Of a DNA stretch of 64,000 bases, positions 23,936-35,009 are shown piece after piece. Where the stretch lies: the NCBI GenBank assembly GCA_024138025.1, contig JAMXBD010000231.1, positions 310,001 to 374,000 of the forward strand, read 5' to 3'. Positions within the stretch are counted from its first letter, which is position 1. Each line of letters opens with the position of its first letter. A program made the translations under genes and the position numbers. The stretch is from Combretum micranthum. Taxonomy: Eukaryota; Streptophyta; Magnoliopsida; Myrtales; Combretaceae. The notes beneath the pieces are model-generated. The model did not search any database. It was not told the DNA's origin and saw only the letters and a list, made by a program, of their open reading frames with translations.

Positions 23936-24784
23936 ATAATCTTATCTCAGGATCTTTGTGCAAATCAATAACGAGCAAATATCAAACATAACTCAAGATA
24001 ATGAGACCATGGTTCACAGGTATGCTCGGCTTCTAAAGCAGTAATGCAATCATTTTGTGAAGCCCAAAGCAAGAATGAGTGCCAATCAAGCATTAAAAGG
24101 CAAACAGAACAGTATCGGGCGGGTGCAAGGCCGTTAGAGGGTTGGGCATACTAGAGCTATAGTTAAAACTTATGAAGGCAGCCACATTCAACACGAATTT
24201 ACCAAGAATCTAGCCAAGTAATCTGAAAATGTTGAATCAAGGATGAATTGAGTGATAGAGCCATGAATGGGACAAACTATTTAGAAATAATGATAATGAA
24301 ATGGCTTAATTGCAAGAAAAAGACAAAAGCCCTAAAAGTTATGCACCTCCTCTAAAATTGCATGAACCCTAACAACAAGATCGATCTAGCCAGTGTGCAA
24401 ATGCTCATAGAAACCAAAACAAGTATAAGCAAAGGAGTAATTAATTGCGTCTACAGCACAGGCCTACAACAACATTCGACGCCACATCATTCAACCTTAG
24501 GCCCCTTACACCCATTCCCCATGACAGAGAAGAAATGGAATTCCCAAATTGCAGTCGTGCGATATAAAGCGAGGGAAATGAATATACTTACTTGAGTTTA
24601 AATGCACGATGAAATGAGATGAGGAGATGATCGTAGTGGTGTGAATGTAGGTGCGTGTCATCACCGTAGCAAAAGATGATGAGAGTTGGGATATATGGAA
24701 AGGTAATGGGGATGAAAGAATGAAAGAATGAGAGGGGGTAGACAGTTTTTAAAACAATTTTTTTTTTTTTTTATGTGTACGACC
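23936..24784 (-). other. Spacer between array and third ORF
   Basis: Noncoding stretch of the Athila-like element. In sense it ends with a pyrimidine-rich stretch and TTTCATGTAG at ~23,925-23,935, a possible 3' splice acceptor for a subgenomic message of the downstream ORF (inference only). A 16-base T run lies near 24,757-24,772. Confidence 0.45.
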
Positions 24785-25285
24785 TCCTGCGCATGCTCGG
24801 GGCCGTGCAGGTTAAGAAAACATGATCCGAAGAGCATGTTGCCTGTGTAGGGTTATGTGCATGAGGGTCTGCACGGCCATGCTCGGGCCGTGCAGGTTAA
24901 GAAGTGTGCACCGAGGGCACGGGTATGTGTGAATGATTGAGTGTAGAGTGAAACTGCACGGCCATGTCGGGGCCGTGCAGGTTAAGAAAACATGCACCGA
25001 GGGTGTCGCTTGTGGAGGGAGTGTGTGCACGAGTGCCTGCAGGCCATGCTCGGGTCGGCAGAGTGGAGAAATGTGTCCCGAGCCCTCCATGGGAGACGTG
25101 GAGTGTGAACTAGCAGCTGCACGGCCATGCTCGGGTCGTGCAGGTAGGAAAAATGTGTACCGACACTTTGAAGTTTGATTGCTAAGTGTGGGTGAGCTTG
25201 TGCATGGCCTTGCTCGGGGCCGTGCAGAATGCAAAAAGTGTCCAATCTCAAGTAGTGTCGGTGCAACTTTGTGTAGCGTGACAAG
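24785..25285. repeat. Six-copy ~83-bp tandem array with GC-rich inverted-repeat core
   Basis: Unit starts fall near 24,789, 24,871, 24,956, 25,039, 25,119 and 25,202 (periods 80-85). Each unit opens with a variant of GCACGGCCATGCTCGG followed by GGCCGTGCAGG, an inverted repeat, then a variable tail often containing GTGCACCGAGGG or GTGTGT. Open frames across it on both strands come from the repeat, not from genes. The core matches the motif in this element's LTRs. Confidence 0.88.
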
Positions 25286-25319
25286 TCGTACGGTTGTGTG
25301 CACTTTGTTATTGTATTCA

Positions 25320-26653
25320 AATTTGAGAAAAGAACTTACCGGTTACACTTGGGATTCAAATTTGAGAGATCTTACTTGAAGTGTTGCATTCCCTACTTCG
25401 GAACCAATTCATGCTTCTTCGGTGAACTGGAGAACATCCAAAAACTTGCAATTTTGACAGCAATAGAAGCTTCGGATAGTAAAACGCAAGAAAACTTAAG
25501 GAACTAGACTTACCAAAGTTTAGAATGGGTTGCTCCCAAGAAGACACTTGTTTATGTCGTTGGCTCGACTTCCTTCACATTTATCAGCTAAGTGTTTGGT
25601 AGATTGAGCGGAGGTTCTCTCTATTCTCACTCTCGGTTCCGTTTCGCTCAAATAAGCTTCAAACGATGGGATTGACTTTAAAGTTGTCATGATCCGGATG
25701 TTCAAGCTCCACGCGCCATGTGGAAATACTGTCTTAATCACAAATGGACCGGACATCGTGATTTTATTCCCGGAAAAAAGTTTTAGTCGGAATTAAAACA
25801 GAACTTTGTCCCTTGCTTGAACTCCCTAGATTGGTGATGTGCGATCATGATATTTCTTTACTTTCTCCTTATAAATCCTCATATTTTCATAAGTTGCCTT
25901 CTCCATCATCAAGTTTTCGTTGTTTGTAGCTTTCTTTTTACCCAGCATCTCCTAAATCAAAGTTGACCAATTTTAATTGGACCAATGTGCTTTATGTTCA
26001 ATCTCCACCGGAGGTGGCAATTTCCCATAAACTAATCTATAGGGAGTAGTCCCTAAGGAGTTTTGTAAGCGTTCGAATGCCCATAAAGCGTCGTCAGCTT
26101 CTCAGACCAATCTCTTCTATTATGTAGCTGTTTTTTTCAAGTATACGCTTAAGCTACGGTTGGGACTTCGACTTGACCGCTTGTCTGGGGGTGGTATGGT
26201 GTAGCAATTCGATGTGTAACTCCATTATCTCTTCACACCTTCTCCATTTGGGTATTGCAGAAGTGTGTTCCCTATCGCTTATGATAGCTCTAGGGGCTCC
26301 AAACGAGAGAATAGTTCTTAAGGAATTTAACAACGACTCGTGCATCATTTGTAGATAATGCTTGGGCTTCAACCCCACTTGGACCGTAATCCACTGCTAC
26401 TAGGATGTATTTATTCCATAAGAAGTGGGGAATGGTCCCACAAAGTCGATCCCCATAAATCAAAAATTCACATTAAAACAAAGTTTTGGGCATTCGTTTC
26501 TTCTGGAAATATTTAAACGTTGGCAGCTATATAACTGGCACATAGATGTTGGGCATCTTAAATATTGTGGGCCAATAGAACCCAGCTTCTAAAACCTTAT
26601 GTGCAGTTCGGTTGCAGAATAGTGACCCCCAGCAGGTCCGGAATGACACGCAC
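25320..26653 (-). pseudogene. Athila-like integrase, decayed
   Basis: Downstream of the RNase H frame, minus-strand fragments in shifting frames give the H2C2 zinc-binding region (SACHSGPAGGHYSAT at ~26,640) and VLEAGFYWPTIF. The catalytic core follows (VDYGPSGVEAQALSTNDARV at ~26,380, GAPRAIISD..THF at ~26,300, ATPYHPQTSGQVE at ~26,190), with weaker sequence to ~25,530. At least three frameshifts and several stops separate these pieces. The copy cannot make integrase, while its protease to RNase H frame is open. Confidence 0.85.
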
Positions 26654-29311
26654 TCAATATCTTCCAGCCTTCATCATGGGAGACACACCTTCTAACCATT
26701 TGATCACCACAAACCCGGAATAGGAAAGGATCCTCCCAATAGTAATATTTAAGTTCTGAAAAGAACTTCTTTTTGCATGAGAATTAAGACCATCGGGAAG
26801 AACTCTAGCCACCAAATAATTTGCAAAGTCTGCAAACCAAGGTGTTTCCACATTCATGAGCTGATATATAGCATATAGCTTCTCTTCTGGAAAGGAATCA
26901 TTATATTCCTCCTTGAGCTCTTCTAAATAGGGATTCTCAAGTCTTGAGAGGTGATCAGCGGCTAGATTCTCTGCCCCTTTCTTATCACGAATTTCCACAT
27001 CGAATTCTTGCAAGAGTAGTATCCAGCGGATTAATCTCGGTTTTGCATCTGTTTTAGTGAGCAGAAATCTCAAAGCTGAATGATCCGTATACACAATCAC
27101 CTTAGAAAGAATAAGGTAAGGTCTAAATTTGTCAAATGCGAACACCACAGCCAGCATTTCTTTCTCAGTAGTGGTATAATTAGCTTGAGCACTTGTGAGA
27201 GTCTTGCTGGCATAGTATATAGGTTGGAAGTGTTTATCACGTCTTTGACCAAGAACAGCTCCAACGGCATAATCACTGGCATCGCACATGAGTTCGAAAG
27301 GCAAACTCCAATCCGGGGCTATCATGATAGGTGCATTTGTCAGCTTCTCCTTGAGGACATCGAAGGCATGGTGGCATTCGGATGTAAAGTGGAAAGGCGC
27401 ATCTTTCTCTAATAGTTTGGTTAGAGGCCGTGCTATTTTGGAGAAGTCAAGAATGAAGCGTCTATAGAAACCAGCATGACCTAGAAAGCTTCTGATGGCT
27501 TTAACTGAATTTGGTGGAGGAAGTTTTGAAATCACCTCCACTTTCGCTTGATCGACTTCAATGCCTTTGTGGGAAACTTTATGGCCAAGCACAATGCCTT
27601 CCTTACACATGAAGTGGCATTTTTCCCAGTTTAAGACCAGATTTGTCTCTTCACAACGAATTAGCACCTTTTCTAAGTTCTCTAAACAATGTGAAAATGA
27701 ATCCCCGAAAACTGAGAAGTCATCCATGAAGACCTCCATGATGTTTTCTACCAAATCGTCAAAAATAGCCAACATACACCGCTGAAACGTAGCTGGTGCA
27801 TTGCATAAACCAAATGGCATTCGTCTGTATGCATATGTACCATAAGGGCAGGTGAAGGTAGTCTTCTCCTGGTCCTCTGGAGCAATCGGTATCTGGAAGT
27901 ATCCGGACATTCCATCCAAGTAACAATAGTACATGTGTCCGGCTAGTCTCTCCAACATCTGATCTACAAAAGGGAGAGGGAAATGGTCCTTCCGAGTTGC
28001 ATCATTCAGTCTCCGATAATCTATGCAAACTCGCCATCCGGTTACAGTACGCATTGGAATAAGTTGGTTCTTATCATTGGGGACCACAGTCATCCCTCCT
28101 TTCTTTGGTACCACTTGTGTCGGGCTAACCCATTTGCTATCTGAAATAGGGTATATAAGACCAGCGTCAAGAAGCTTAATGACTTCCTTTTTGACCACCT
28201 CCTTCATATTGGGGTTTAGCCTTCTTTGTGGTTGTACTACTGGCTTCAGACCGTCTTCCAAAAGAATTTTATGAGTACAAAAAGAGGGATTGATACCTTT
28301 TATGTCTGAAATTTGCCATGCGATCGCTTGTTTATGAGCTCTCAAAACTGTAAGTAGCCGATCTTTTTGTTCTTGTGATAAATCCGAAGCAATGATAACT
28401 GGGAGCTTGGAATCTGCTGCAAGGAAGGCATACTCTAAATAGTCTGGTAGCTGCTTTAATTCCAAAACAGGTGGTTTTTCAATAGAGCTCCTCAGCCTTG
28501 CTTCATTGCTCACTTTTAAATTTTCAAATCCACCAAGTGGTGTAATCTCTTCTGCAGCATCGAGTTGTTCTGTACAAGCTATGACTTCTGGTATATTCAC
28601 ATGTTCCTCTTCTCCTCTTGTTAAGCTCAGCTCTAATTCATCTTTGTATAACAACTCTGCATAGTGATCATTGACGGAGTAGTCAACAATGTCAACCGAA
28701 TAGCATGAATCATCGGTGCTCATTGGATACCTTAAGGCTGGAGCAATTTTAACTACCAACTCTTCATCACCGACTCTCAGGGTAAGTTTACCTCCCTCTA
28801 CATCAATCAAAGCCCTGGCGGTGGCAAGGAAAGGTCTTCCCAAAATGAGAGGTACATCTCCATCTTCATCCATATCAAGAACCACAAAATCAACTGGATA
28901 GATGAACTTTCCTACTTTCACCAAAACATCTTCAATTATCCCTTGAGGGAATTTAACAGACCGATCAGCAAGTTGTAAGCTCATCCTAGTGGGTTTTGGT
29001 TCAGCAAGACCTAGCTTCTTGAAAAATGAATAAGGCATCAAGTTAATACTTGCTCCCAGATCAGCTAAAGCTTTTTCAACATTGATATCGCCAACCACAC
29101 AGGGGATTGTAAAGCTACCAGGGTCTTTTAGCTTTGGAGGAAGTCTATTTTGAATGATAGATGAGCAGTTTGCCCCAACTTCCACTGTAGAAACATCCTC
29201 CAACTTTCGCTTGTTCGATAAAAGTTCTTTTAAGAACTTTGTATACTTCGGCATCTGTGAAAGTGCCTCAACAAAAGGAATGTTAATGTGTAACTGCTTA
29301 AATAAGTCCAA
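26654..29311 (-). CDS. pol: Athila-like pol: protease, reverse transcriptase, RNase H
   Basis: 885 codons open, and the same frame extends upstream to ~29,380. Residues 65-175 are a retropepsin-like protease (catalytic ADLGASINLMP at 82-93, then LILGRPFLATA). Residues ~360-560 are the reverse transcriptase: VPKKGG, VCIDYRRLN, LDGMSGYFQI, MPFGLCNAPATFQ, and the active-site FMDD at 528-531. Residues ~655-790 are RNase H (CDASDYAVGAVLGQ, TTEKEMLAV, TDHSALRFL). The protein would copy the element's RNA in virus-like particles. The frame breaks before integrase. The length and fully open RT suggest recent activity. Confidence 0.93.
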   Translation of the reverse strand: MDLFKQLHINIPFVEALSQMPKYTKFLKELLSNKRKLEDVSTVEVGANCSSIIQNRLPPKLKDPGSFTIPCVVGDINVEKALADLGASINLMPYSFFKKLGLAEPKPTRMSLQLADRSVKFPQGIIEDVLVKVGKFIYPVDFVVLDMDEDGDVPLILGRPFLATARALIDVEGGKLTLRVGDEELVVKIAPALRYPMSTDDSCYSVDIVDYSVNDHYAELLYKDELELSLTRGEEEHVNIPEVIACTEQLDAAEEITPLGGFENLKVSNEARLRSSIEKPPVLELKQLPDYLEYAFLAADSKLPVIIASDLSQEQKDRLLTVLRAHKQAIAWQISDIKGINPSFCTHKILLEDGLKPVVQPQRRLNPNMKEVVKKEVIKLLDAGLIYPISDSKWVSPTQVVPKKGGMTVVPNDKNQLIPMRTVTGWRVCIDYRRLNDATRKDHFPLPFVDQMLERLAGHMYYCYLDGMSGYFQIPIAPEDQEKTTFTCPYGTYAYRRMPFGLCNAPATFQRCMLAIFDDLVENIMEVFMDDFSVFGDSFSHCLENLEKVLIRCEETNLVLNWEKCHFMCKEGIVLGHKVSHKGIEVDQAKVEVISKLPPPNSVKAIRSFLGHAGFYRRFILDFSKIARPLTKLLEKDAPFHFTSECHHAFDVLKEKLTNAPIMIAPDWSLPFELMCDASDYAVGAVLGQRRDKHFQPIYYASKTLTSAQANYTTTEKEMLAVVFAFDKFRPYLILSKVIVYTDHSALRFLLTKTDAKPRLIRWILLLQEFDVEIRDKKGAENLAADHLSRLENPYLEELKEEYNDSFPEEKLYAIYQLMNVETPWFADFANYLVARVLPDGLNSHAKRSSFQNLNITIGRILSYSGFVVIKWLEGVSPMMKAGRY

Positions 29312-29451
29312 GAATTTACCAAATTGTTCCTTATCCTTTGTCTGATTGAGGCGGGCTGGATATGGAATTCGGCTTGTATTCTTTCACAATTGGAGGCGAT
29401 GATCTGTGTTCCTTGATTGGTCTTTCGAGTTCCACTTCTTCACCAGTAAGA

Positions 29452-30971
29452 TTAGCTATCCTGCTCCCTTGGTAAGGCGGTATGTAACTCCTTTCCACTT
29501 CTCAAATTAGTAGCCTTTACATGCTCCCTAGGATTGGGTTCAGTATTGCTGGGAAGTGCACCTTGAGGTCTCTCAGACATAAGCTTAGCCAATTGGCCAA
29601 TTTGCTTCTCAAGATTATGAATGGAAGCCTCTTGATTTCTATGACGAGCATCAGAATTTTGAATAAATTGTGCCAGCACATCTTCAACATTCGGCTTCTT
29701 TTCAGGTGGTGGTAAAGCAGGGGGTTGTTGAGGTGCGGTACTTGTTGCGGTTGTTGCCTCTGAAATCCTGGTGGATTGTTCGATCTTTGAGCATTTTGAT
29801 TGCTCCATGAAAAATTAGGGTGATTCCTCCAGCCAGGATTATAGGTGTTACTATAGGGATTATAATTTCCCGAAGTTCTATCAAACTTATTCATAAAGTT
29901 GACCTCCTCGATGCTAGAAGCCACACTAGCAACATCATAATCCCCTGCGGAACTCATAGGAGCCCCATTCTGAGACAAGATTTCTACGTTTGGTATATAA
30001 TTTGATCCTGTGCTTGACATAGGCTGCATTCTACCCATTTGGGCTGTAAGTGAAGCCACTTGTGCTTGAAGTTTAGCAATTCTTCGGACTCATGCATGGC
30101 AGCAACATGTCTTGGTTTGGTCCTTTCGCTGTGCCAATAGAATGTATTGCGTGCCATATCATCTATTAAATCATAAGCTTCAGGAGCACTCTTTTTCATC
30201 AAACCTCCACCAGCCACAGTGTCAATCATTGTTTTCAGTTGATCACCAAGAGACATATAAAATATTCGAATTAAATCATGTAGGGAAATCCCATGGTGTG
30301 GACAACGCCGAAGGAGTTCCTTAAATCGTTCCCAAACTTCATAGAGTGATTCTCCCTCAAATTGGCGGAAAGAAAATATCTCATTCCTCAAATGGATTGT
30401 CTTGTTAGGTGGAAAGAATTGCTCCAGAAATTTCTGTGCTACTTGAGCCCAACTGGTCAACGAATGAGGAGGTAAGGAATTCAACCAGCTACTTGCCTTA
30501 TCCCTAAGAGAAAAAGGGAATAATCTAAGACGTATAGCATCCTCAGAAACTCCATTGCTTTTGATAGTGCTACAAATTTGCAGGAAACTTTTTAAGTGGC
30601 ATGTGGATTTTCTGTAGTTCCCCCACCAAATTGGTTTACTTGTACCATTTGAATTAAAGCAGGTTTCACTCAAAGTTGTTTGCTTGAATTGTAGGCATTG
30701 CAATAGGCGGTGCAACTCCATCGATTGTGGGCATAAATAACTCACACATAGGTCGATGAAGATTATTTGCAGCAATTTGAATTGGGTTGTTCCCTTCACC
30801 ATGAACTTGATTCAGAGCATCCTCATTCCTATCTCCATCCATGGTGCTTGATCTTACGAGGTTGTTTCGTTTAGCTCTCAATCGTCTACGAAGTGTTCGT
30901 TCAATTTCAGGATCAAGATCAATATATTCCGATGAAAACTTCTTGGCATAAACTGTAAAAGATGAAAGCAA
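29452..30971 (-). pseudogene. gag: Athila-like gag, frameshifted
   Basis: Four overlapping minus-strand frames together cover gag. 30,971-30,666 is the N-terminus, with a basic stretch (ERTLRRRLRAKRNN). 30,802-29,984 is the retrotransposon gag domain (LRLFPFSLRDKASSWLNSLP, QKFLEQFFPPNKT, FRQFEGESLYEVWERFKELL). 30,059-29,517 is a low-complexity Asn/Gln/Pro region. 29,808-29,452 is the C-terminus (ASIHNLEKQIGQLAKLMSER, KATNLRSGKEL). Frame changes near 30,690, 30,050 and 29,795 break it. No CCHC knuckle was seen. Small indels, not large losses, account for the breaks. Confidence 0.9.
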
Positions 30972-31076
30972 TTTGCAGTTTATGAAATATCCAAAAAAAA
31001 AGAAAGTAATAAGATTGCAAAAAGATGATAAATGACTAAATTAGTAGTTATTCAGGCTATCCTAATATTGCAAGAT
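30972..31076 (-). other. Athila-like 5' leader
   Basis: Short untranslated stretch between the PBS and gag. Confidence 0.6.
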
Positions 31077-31094
31077 TCCCCGGCAACGGCGCCA
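31077..31094 (-). other. Primer-binding site, tRNA-Asp
   Basis: The minus strand reads TGGCGCCGTTGCCGGGGA, complementary to the 3' end of plant tRNA-Asp, six bases inside the 5' LTR. This primer is characteristic of Athila elements. Confidence 0.95.
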
Positions 31095-31100
31095 AAAACT

Positions 31101-32547
31101 TGATGCGCTCAAACCGATCGTATCAAACTTTAAAATTTATAACCCCAGAATTAATCCTACGATCGAGCAAAGGCAAGTATACCTTTTCGAAATAGTATAT
31201 GATTAAAATCAGGTATCGTCCTCAGGAATCTAAAAATCAATTACTAGTGTTACCCTTTCTCCACTATTTAGTCTAATTCTTAAAGTGATATGTATTATCA
31301 TCAACTATTATCAATTAATCTAATTAACCCTAAAATCTTTATAAATACTTTAAAGAATTATAATTAATCACAAGATATGCAACATAACCCTCATCTTGTT
31401 CCACCCTAAACCCTAACTTTTCGTAAAAGAGATATTGATTATTTACTCATTCATACCCTGCACTGCATGAACTTCCTTTTTAAACTAAACACTCCCTCGA
31501 GTTGATCAATTCCTAATCTTGCATAAATTAATAGAAACCTCTTTCTAATTAATATCAATGTAAGATTGCATTAAAGATCCTAGTTCATACACAAAGATCA
31601 AATCTTTATTGCAGCAAATCAAAGTTTCTCTATCTCTAGATGAAACATGTGATTTTCCTATTCATGAAGATCCAACTTACTAGATAAAACCTCTTTCATC
31701 TAATAAGAATCATATATGTAATTAACCTTGCGCATAAATCAATCACAAAACAAATAATACATGAATAGATGCAAAGGTATAAACTTTTTCATTAATCAAA
31801 CAATTCAATTCATACGGGTCTAGGGTTTCACAAGATTTAGGGTTAAGAGTCTACTCCTCCATGGAATTTACAAGAAAAACACAATATCTAGAGAAGTAGA
31901 ATGGAAACATAATGCAGAAATACAACCCTTGAAGAATCTTGTGATAATCCCGATAATCAAGCAATCTTTCTTAAGTGCGTCTTTTCTCTCCTAGGGCTTT
32001 TAATGTACGGTTCCAGATCCCCAAATAAATCAATAAGGCGGCTATTTATAACATAGGAAAAAGTCGTGTGTGCACAAGGGGTCTGCACGGCCGTGCTCGG
32101 GGCCGTGCACAATAAGAAAGTTGGAATTTTAACATCTTTGAATTCTGCACGGCCTTCTGCACGGCCGTGCACGGGGTTGTGCAGAACTTAAAATCTTCTT
32201 TTTCTTCTCGGATGTAGTTAATTGTTCTTGCACTGCCTTGTGCACTCCTTGTGCAGCTGCTAAGGCAGGAATGAAGATGCTTGCTGGTCACCTTTTCTTC
32301 CTCTGCACAATCTTCTGAATGGCCATGCATGAACGTTGTGCACACTTGAAAATCACCACTTTGTAGCCTTTGCTAATTCCTTCCTTGTTTTTGCTCAAAT
32401 CATCCATGAATCTTCCAAATGAGTACTTGAATTCTGAAAACACAAATATTCGACAATTAAGCATCTTTTTCTCAAGAATTTCTCATAGAATTGATGCAAA
32501 ATTATATCAATTGAGTATAGAAAATATGGGTCTTTTAGCACTTATCA
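31101..32547 (-). repeat. Athila-like element 5' LTR
   Basis: Pairs with 19,431-20,878. It carries the TATA box at 32,042-32,051 and the TGCACGGCC / GGCCGTGCA inverted repeat near 32,083-32,108. Confidence 0.96.
32042..32051 (-). promoter_or_regulatory. TATA box in Athila-like 5' LTR
   Basis: TTATAAATAG on the minus strand, with the same context as at 20,375. This is the likely promoter of the element. Confidence 0.65.
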
Positions 32548-33237
32548 ATTATCATTCAACAAGTTGAACAGCTGTTGTCTTCCAAGTAATGCTAGTTCAA
32601 CTAAGTCCTCACAATCATCTAATCCCAAGAAGTTTATCAAATCTTTGCGAGTAAAAGTGACATCTTTACCGCAAACCCTAGAACACAATTTGTTCTTCTT
32701 TTCCAGATTAAGATTTCTATAGAATTCTAGAACAATTTCTCCATAATCACAGGTTTTGAGAGTACACAATTTTTTGCATTTTATTTCCTCAAGAAACTCA
32801 TCAATGTGTAACCCTCTTTCTACAAAGAAGCTTATATCTATGAAATAACATTCCCCTATTTTAGAATTTTCTCTCACAGCAGTTCGAGACACTCTAGAAC
32901 CCTTCTTAGTAGATAAAGAAGATTTCTTTACCTGTTTTGTAGGAACCCTAGGTTCGTCTGACGAACTATCTGATGAAGCTACCTTTGAGGAGTCATCATC
33001 GTCTGATTCTTGAACGGAATCTGTTTCTTCTTTAGATTGATCTGATGAGGTTCGTTCACGAGAGACAGGAGATGAAGTGGATTTGCTAGGGTTAGGGTTT
33101 GGATTAGGAACATCTGATTGGGGTTCATCAGATTGTGGAGAATGTGAAGAGTCAGTGCCTGATATCTCCATTGGAGTTAAAGAGGATCTTGCTCGAGAGA
33201 AGACAGCAGCAACTCTGGATGATTTTCGTAGAGGCAT
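32548..33237 (-). pseudogene. Copia-A third ORF, N-terminal part
   Basis: Starts at the ATG at 33,237 and is open for 230 codons into the Athila junction. Residues 1-110 are Ser/Asp/Pro-rich and low in complexity, with a basic start (MPLRKSSRVA). Residues ~125-225 form a globular part (IDISFFVERGLHIDEFLEEI, YGEIVLEFYRNLNL, TFTRKDLINFLGLDD). It resembles the plant transposon-protein ORFs found in retroelement third ORFs. The remainder is at 18,131-19,430. The ORF was open at the point of insertion. Role unknown. Confidence 0.78.
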
Positions 33238-33470
33238 AATGATGATTTTTGGAGATTGATTTGAAGTAGAAAAATCAAGGATATTGAGAAAGAGAGAAGA
33301 TATAAATGAAGATAGTTACCAATGAAGTTTTTATTGGTTAATTCGAAACAAGAAGAGAAAACCGTTCCCTCCTTTTTTATTTATTATTTATTTTTTTTTT
33401 TCAATAAAACTTTGTCTGTAAAGATTTTCAATAACAACGTTTGACACACTGTCTGACTCAAGAAAAAATT
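33238..33470 (-). other. Spacer between RNase H and third ORF of Copia-A
   Basis: Noncoding, AT-rich, with a GTCTGAC motif at 33,451-33,457 and a 14-base T run near 33,390. Confidence 0.6.
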
Positions 33471-33878
33471 TCATTCAAGCAAATGGATTACACACTCCAA
33501 TTTCATTTCTAATAAACTCAAATCTTGTTTTATCCAAAGGTTTAGTAAAATATCAGCAAATTGAATATCAATTGGCACAAATTCAACTTCAATATTACCA
33601 TTTGAAACGTGATCTCTAATGAAATGATGACGAATTTCAATATGTTTAGATCTAGAATGATGAACCGGATTTTTTGTTAGATTTATGGCACTAGTATTAT
33701 CACATTTGATTGGTACTTTTTCAAAACATAAGCCATAATCACTTAATTGTTGTTTGATCCATAAAATTTGAGCACAACAATTTCCAATAGAAACATATTC
33801 TGCCTCAGCTGTTGATAGAGCAACAGAGTTTTGTTTCTTGGAAGACCAGGAAACTAACTTATCACTAGAAATTGACAA
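33471..33878 (-). pseudogene. pol: Copia-A RNase H
   Basis: 135 codons with the Copia RNase H signatures VSWSSKKQNSVALSTAEAEY, IKCDNTSAINLTKNP and HIEIRHHFIRDH. The C-terminal ADIF..KPL motif is altered (ADILLNLWIK), consistent with a small indel near 33,540. It overlaps the end of the RT frame by 25 bases in another frame, so a frameshift lies near 33,870. Confidence 0.9.
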
Positions 33879-35009
33879 GTACCGGATGTACTTTTTCTAT
33901 CTATTTTACAACCAGCATAATCAGCATCTGAGTATCCAATTAGGTTAAAATTGTTATTTTTTGGATACCATATGCCCAATTTTGAAGTGTTTGAAATGAA
34001 AATTCTTTTAACAGCAGACAAATGTGTTTCTGTTGGAGCACTTTGGAATCTTGCACACAAGCATACACTAAATAGAATATCCGGTCGTGAAGCAGTTAAA
34101 TACAAGAGAGAACCAATCATACCTCTAAAAAGCTTTTCATTTACCTTTTTGCCAGAAATGTCAAGATCTAACTTTGATGATGAACTCATTGGAGTTGAAT
34201 TAAGTTTTGCACTTTCAAATCCATATTTTTTGACAATTTGATTTGTATATTTCTCTTGATGGATAAAAATTCCATCAGATGTTTGCTTGATTTGCAAACC
34301 AAGAAAGAAGGTTAATTCACCCATGTGAGACATCTCAAATTCACCCTGCATTAACTTAGCAAATTCTCTACAATGATATTCATTAGTTGAACCAAAAATA
34401 AAATCATCAACATAGATTTGTATGACTAATAAATCATTATCAAGATTTTTCAAAAACAAAGTAGTATCTATTTTTCCTCTTTTGAAACTATTTTTTATCA
34501 AATAAGCACTCAGACATTCATAACAAGCTCTAGGAGCTTGCTTTAAACCATATAAAGCCTTTTTGAGTTTAAAGACATGATTTTCCTTAAAGGATCTTCA
34601 AATCCTGGAGGTTGTTCAACATATACCTCCTCTTAATATAACCATTTAAAAAAGCACTTTTAACATCCATTTGAAAAAGTTTAAAATTCTTGAAGCATGC
34701 AAAAGCAAGCAATAATCGAATAGCTTCTAATCTAGCAACAGGTGCAAAAGTTTCATCAAAATCAATTCCTTCCTCTTGTGAGTAACCTTTTGCAACTAAA
34801 CGAGCTTTATTTCTTACTACTTTTCCATTTTCATCGGCTTTATTTTTGAAAACCCATTTAGTTCCAATTATACTTTTCTCTTTAGGTCTAGGGACTAATT
34901 CCCAAACTTCATTTCTTTCAAATTGGTTTAATTCCTCTTGCATAGCATTAATCAAATTACTATCCTTCAAAGCATCATCAATAGAAGTAGGTTCAAAATC
35001 AGCAAGCAA
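33854..35009 (-). pseudogene. pol: Copia-A reverse transcriptase
   Basis: Two frames. 35,009-34,587 carries the RT start ([70 protein letters not shown]). 34,501-33,854 carries the catalytic part (IQIYVDDFIFGSTN, MGELTFFLGLQIKQ, SLLYLTASRPDILFSV, YSDADYAGCKIDRKSTSGT). The YVDD box is intact. The frames are separated by a frameshift between 34,587 and 34,501. The domain is complete apart from this. Confidence 0.92.

Larger units (their letters stand above)
19431..32547 (-). mobile_element. Athila-like Ty3/gypsy retrotransposon, near full length
   Basis: LTRs of 1,448 and 1,447 bp (19,431-20,878 and 31,101-32,547) start TGATGCGCTC and end CACTTATCA. They are flanked by a perfect TSD ATTAT (19,426-19,430 and 32,548-32,552). 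In the minus-strand sense there is a PBS matching tRNA-Asp, a retrotransposon gag, protease with DLGAS, RT, RNase H, a decayed integrase, and a separate ORF resembling ATHILA ORF-1 downstream of pol. A GTGTGGGGATG polypurine tract follows. tRNA-Asp priming, the DLGASINLMP protease and the extra ORF all point to the Athila lineage. The LTRs differ at only about a dozen places by eye, mostly indels, so it is the youngest insertion of its nest. Confidence 0.94.

Noticed and set aside
24785..25285. Possible CRISPR-like array
   Set aside because: Units are contiguous diverging tandem repeats without unique spacers or cas genes, in a plant retrotransposon.
24812..25379. Several overlapping open frames of 60-160 codons on both strands
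   Set aside because: They arise from the ~83-bp GC-rich tandem array; their proteins are translated repeats.
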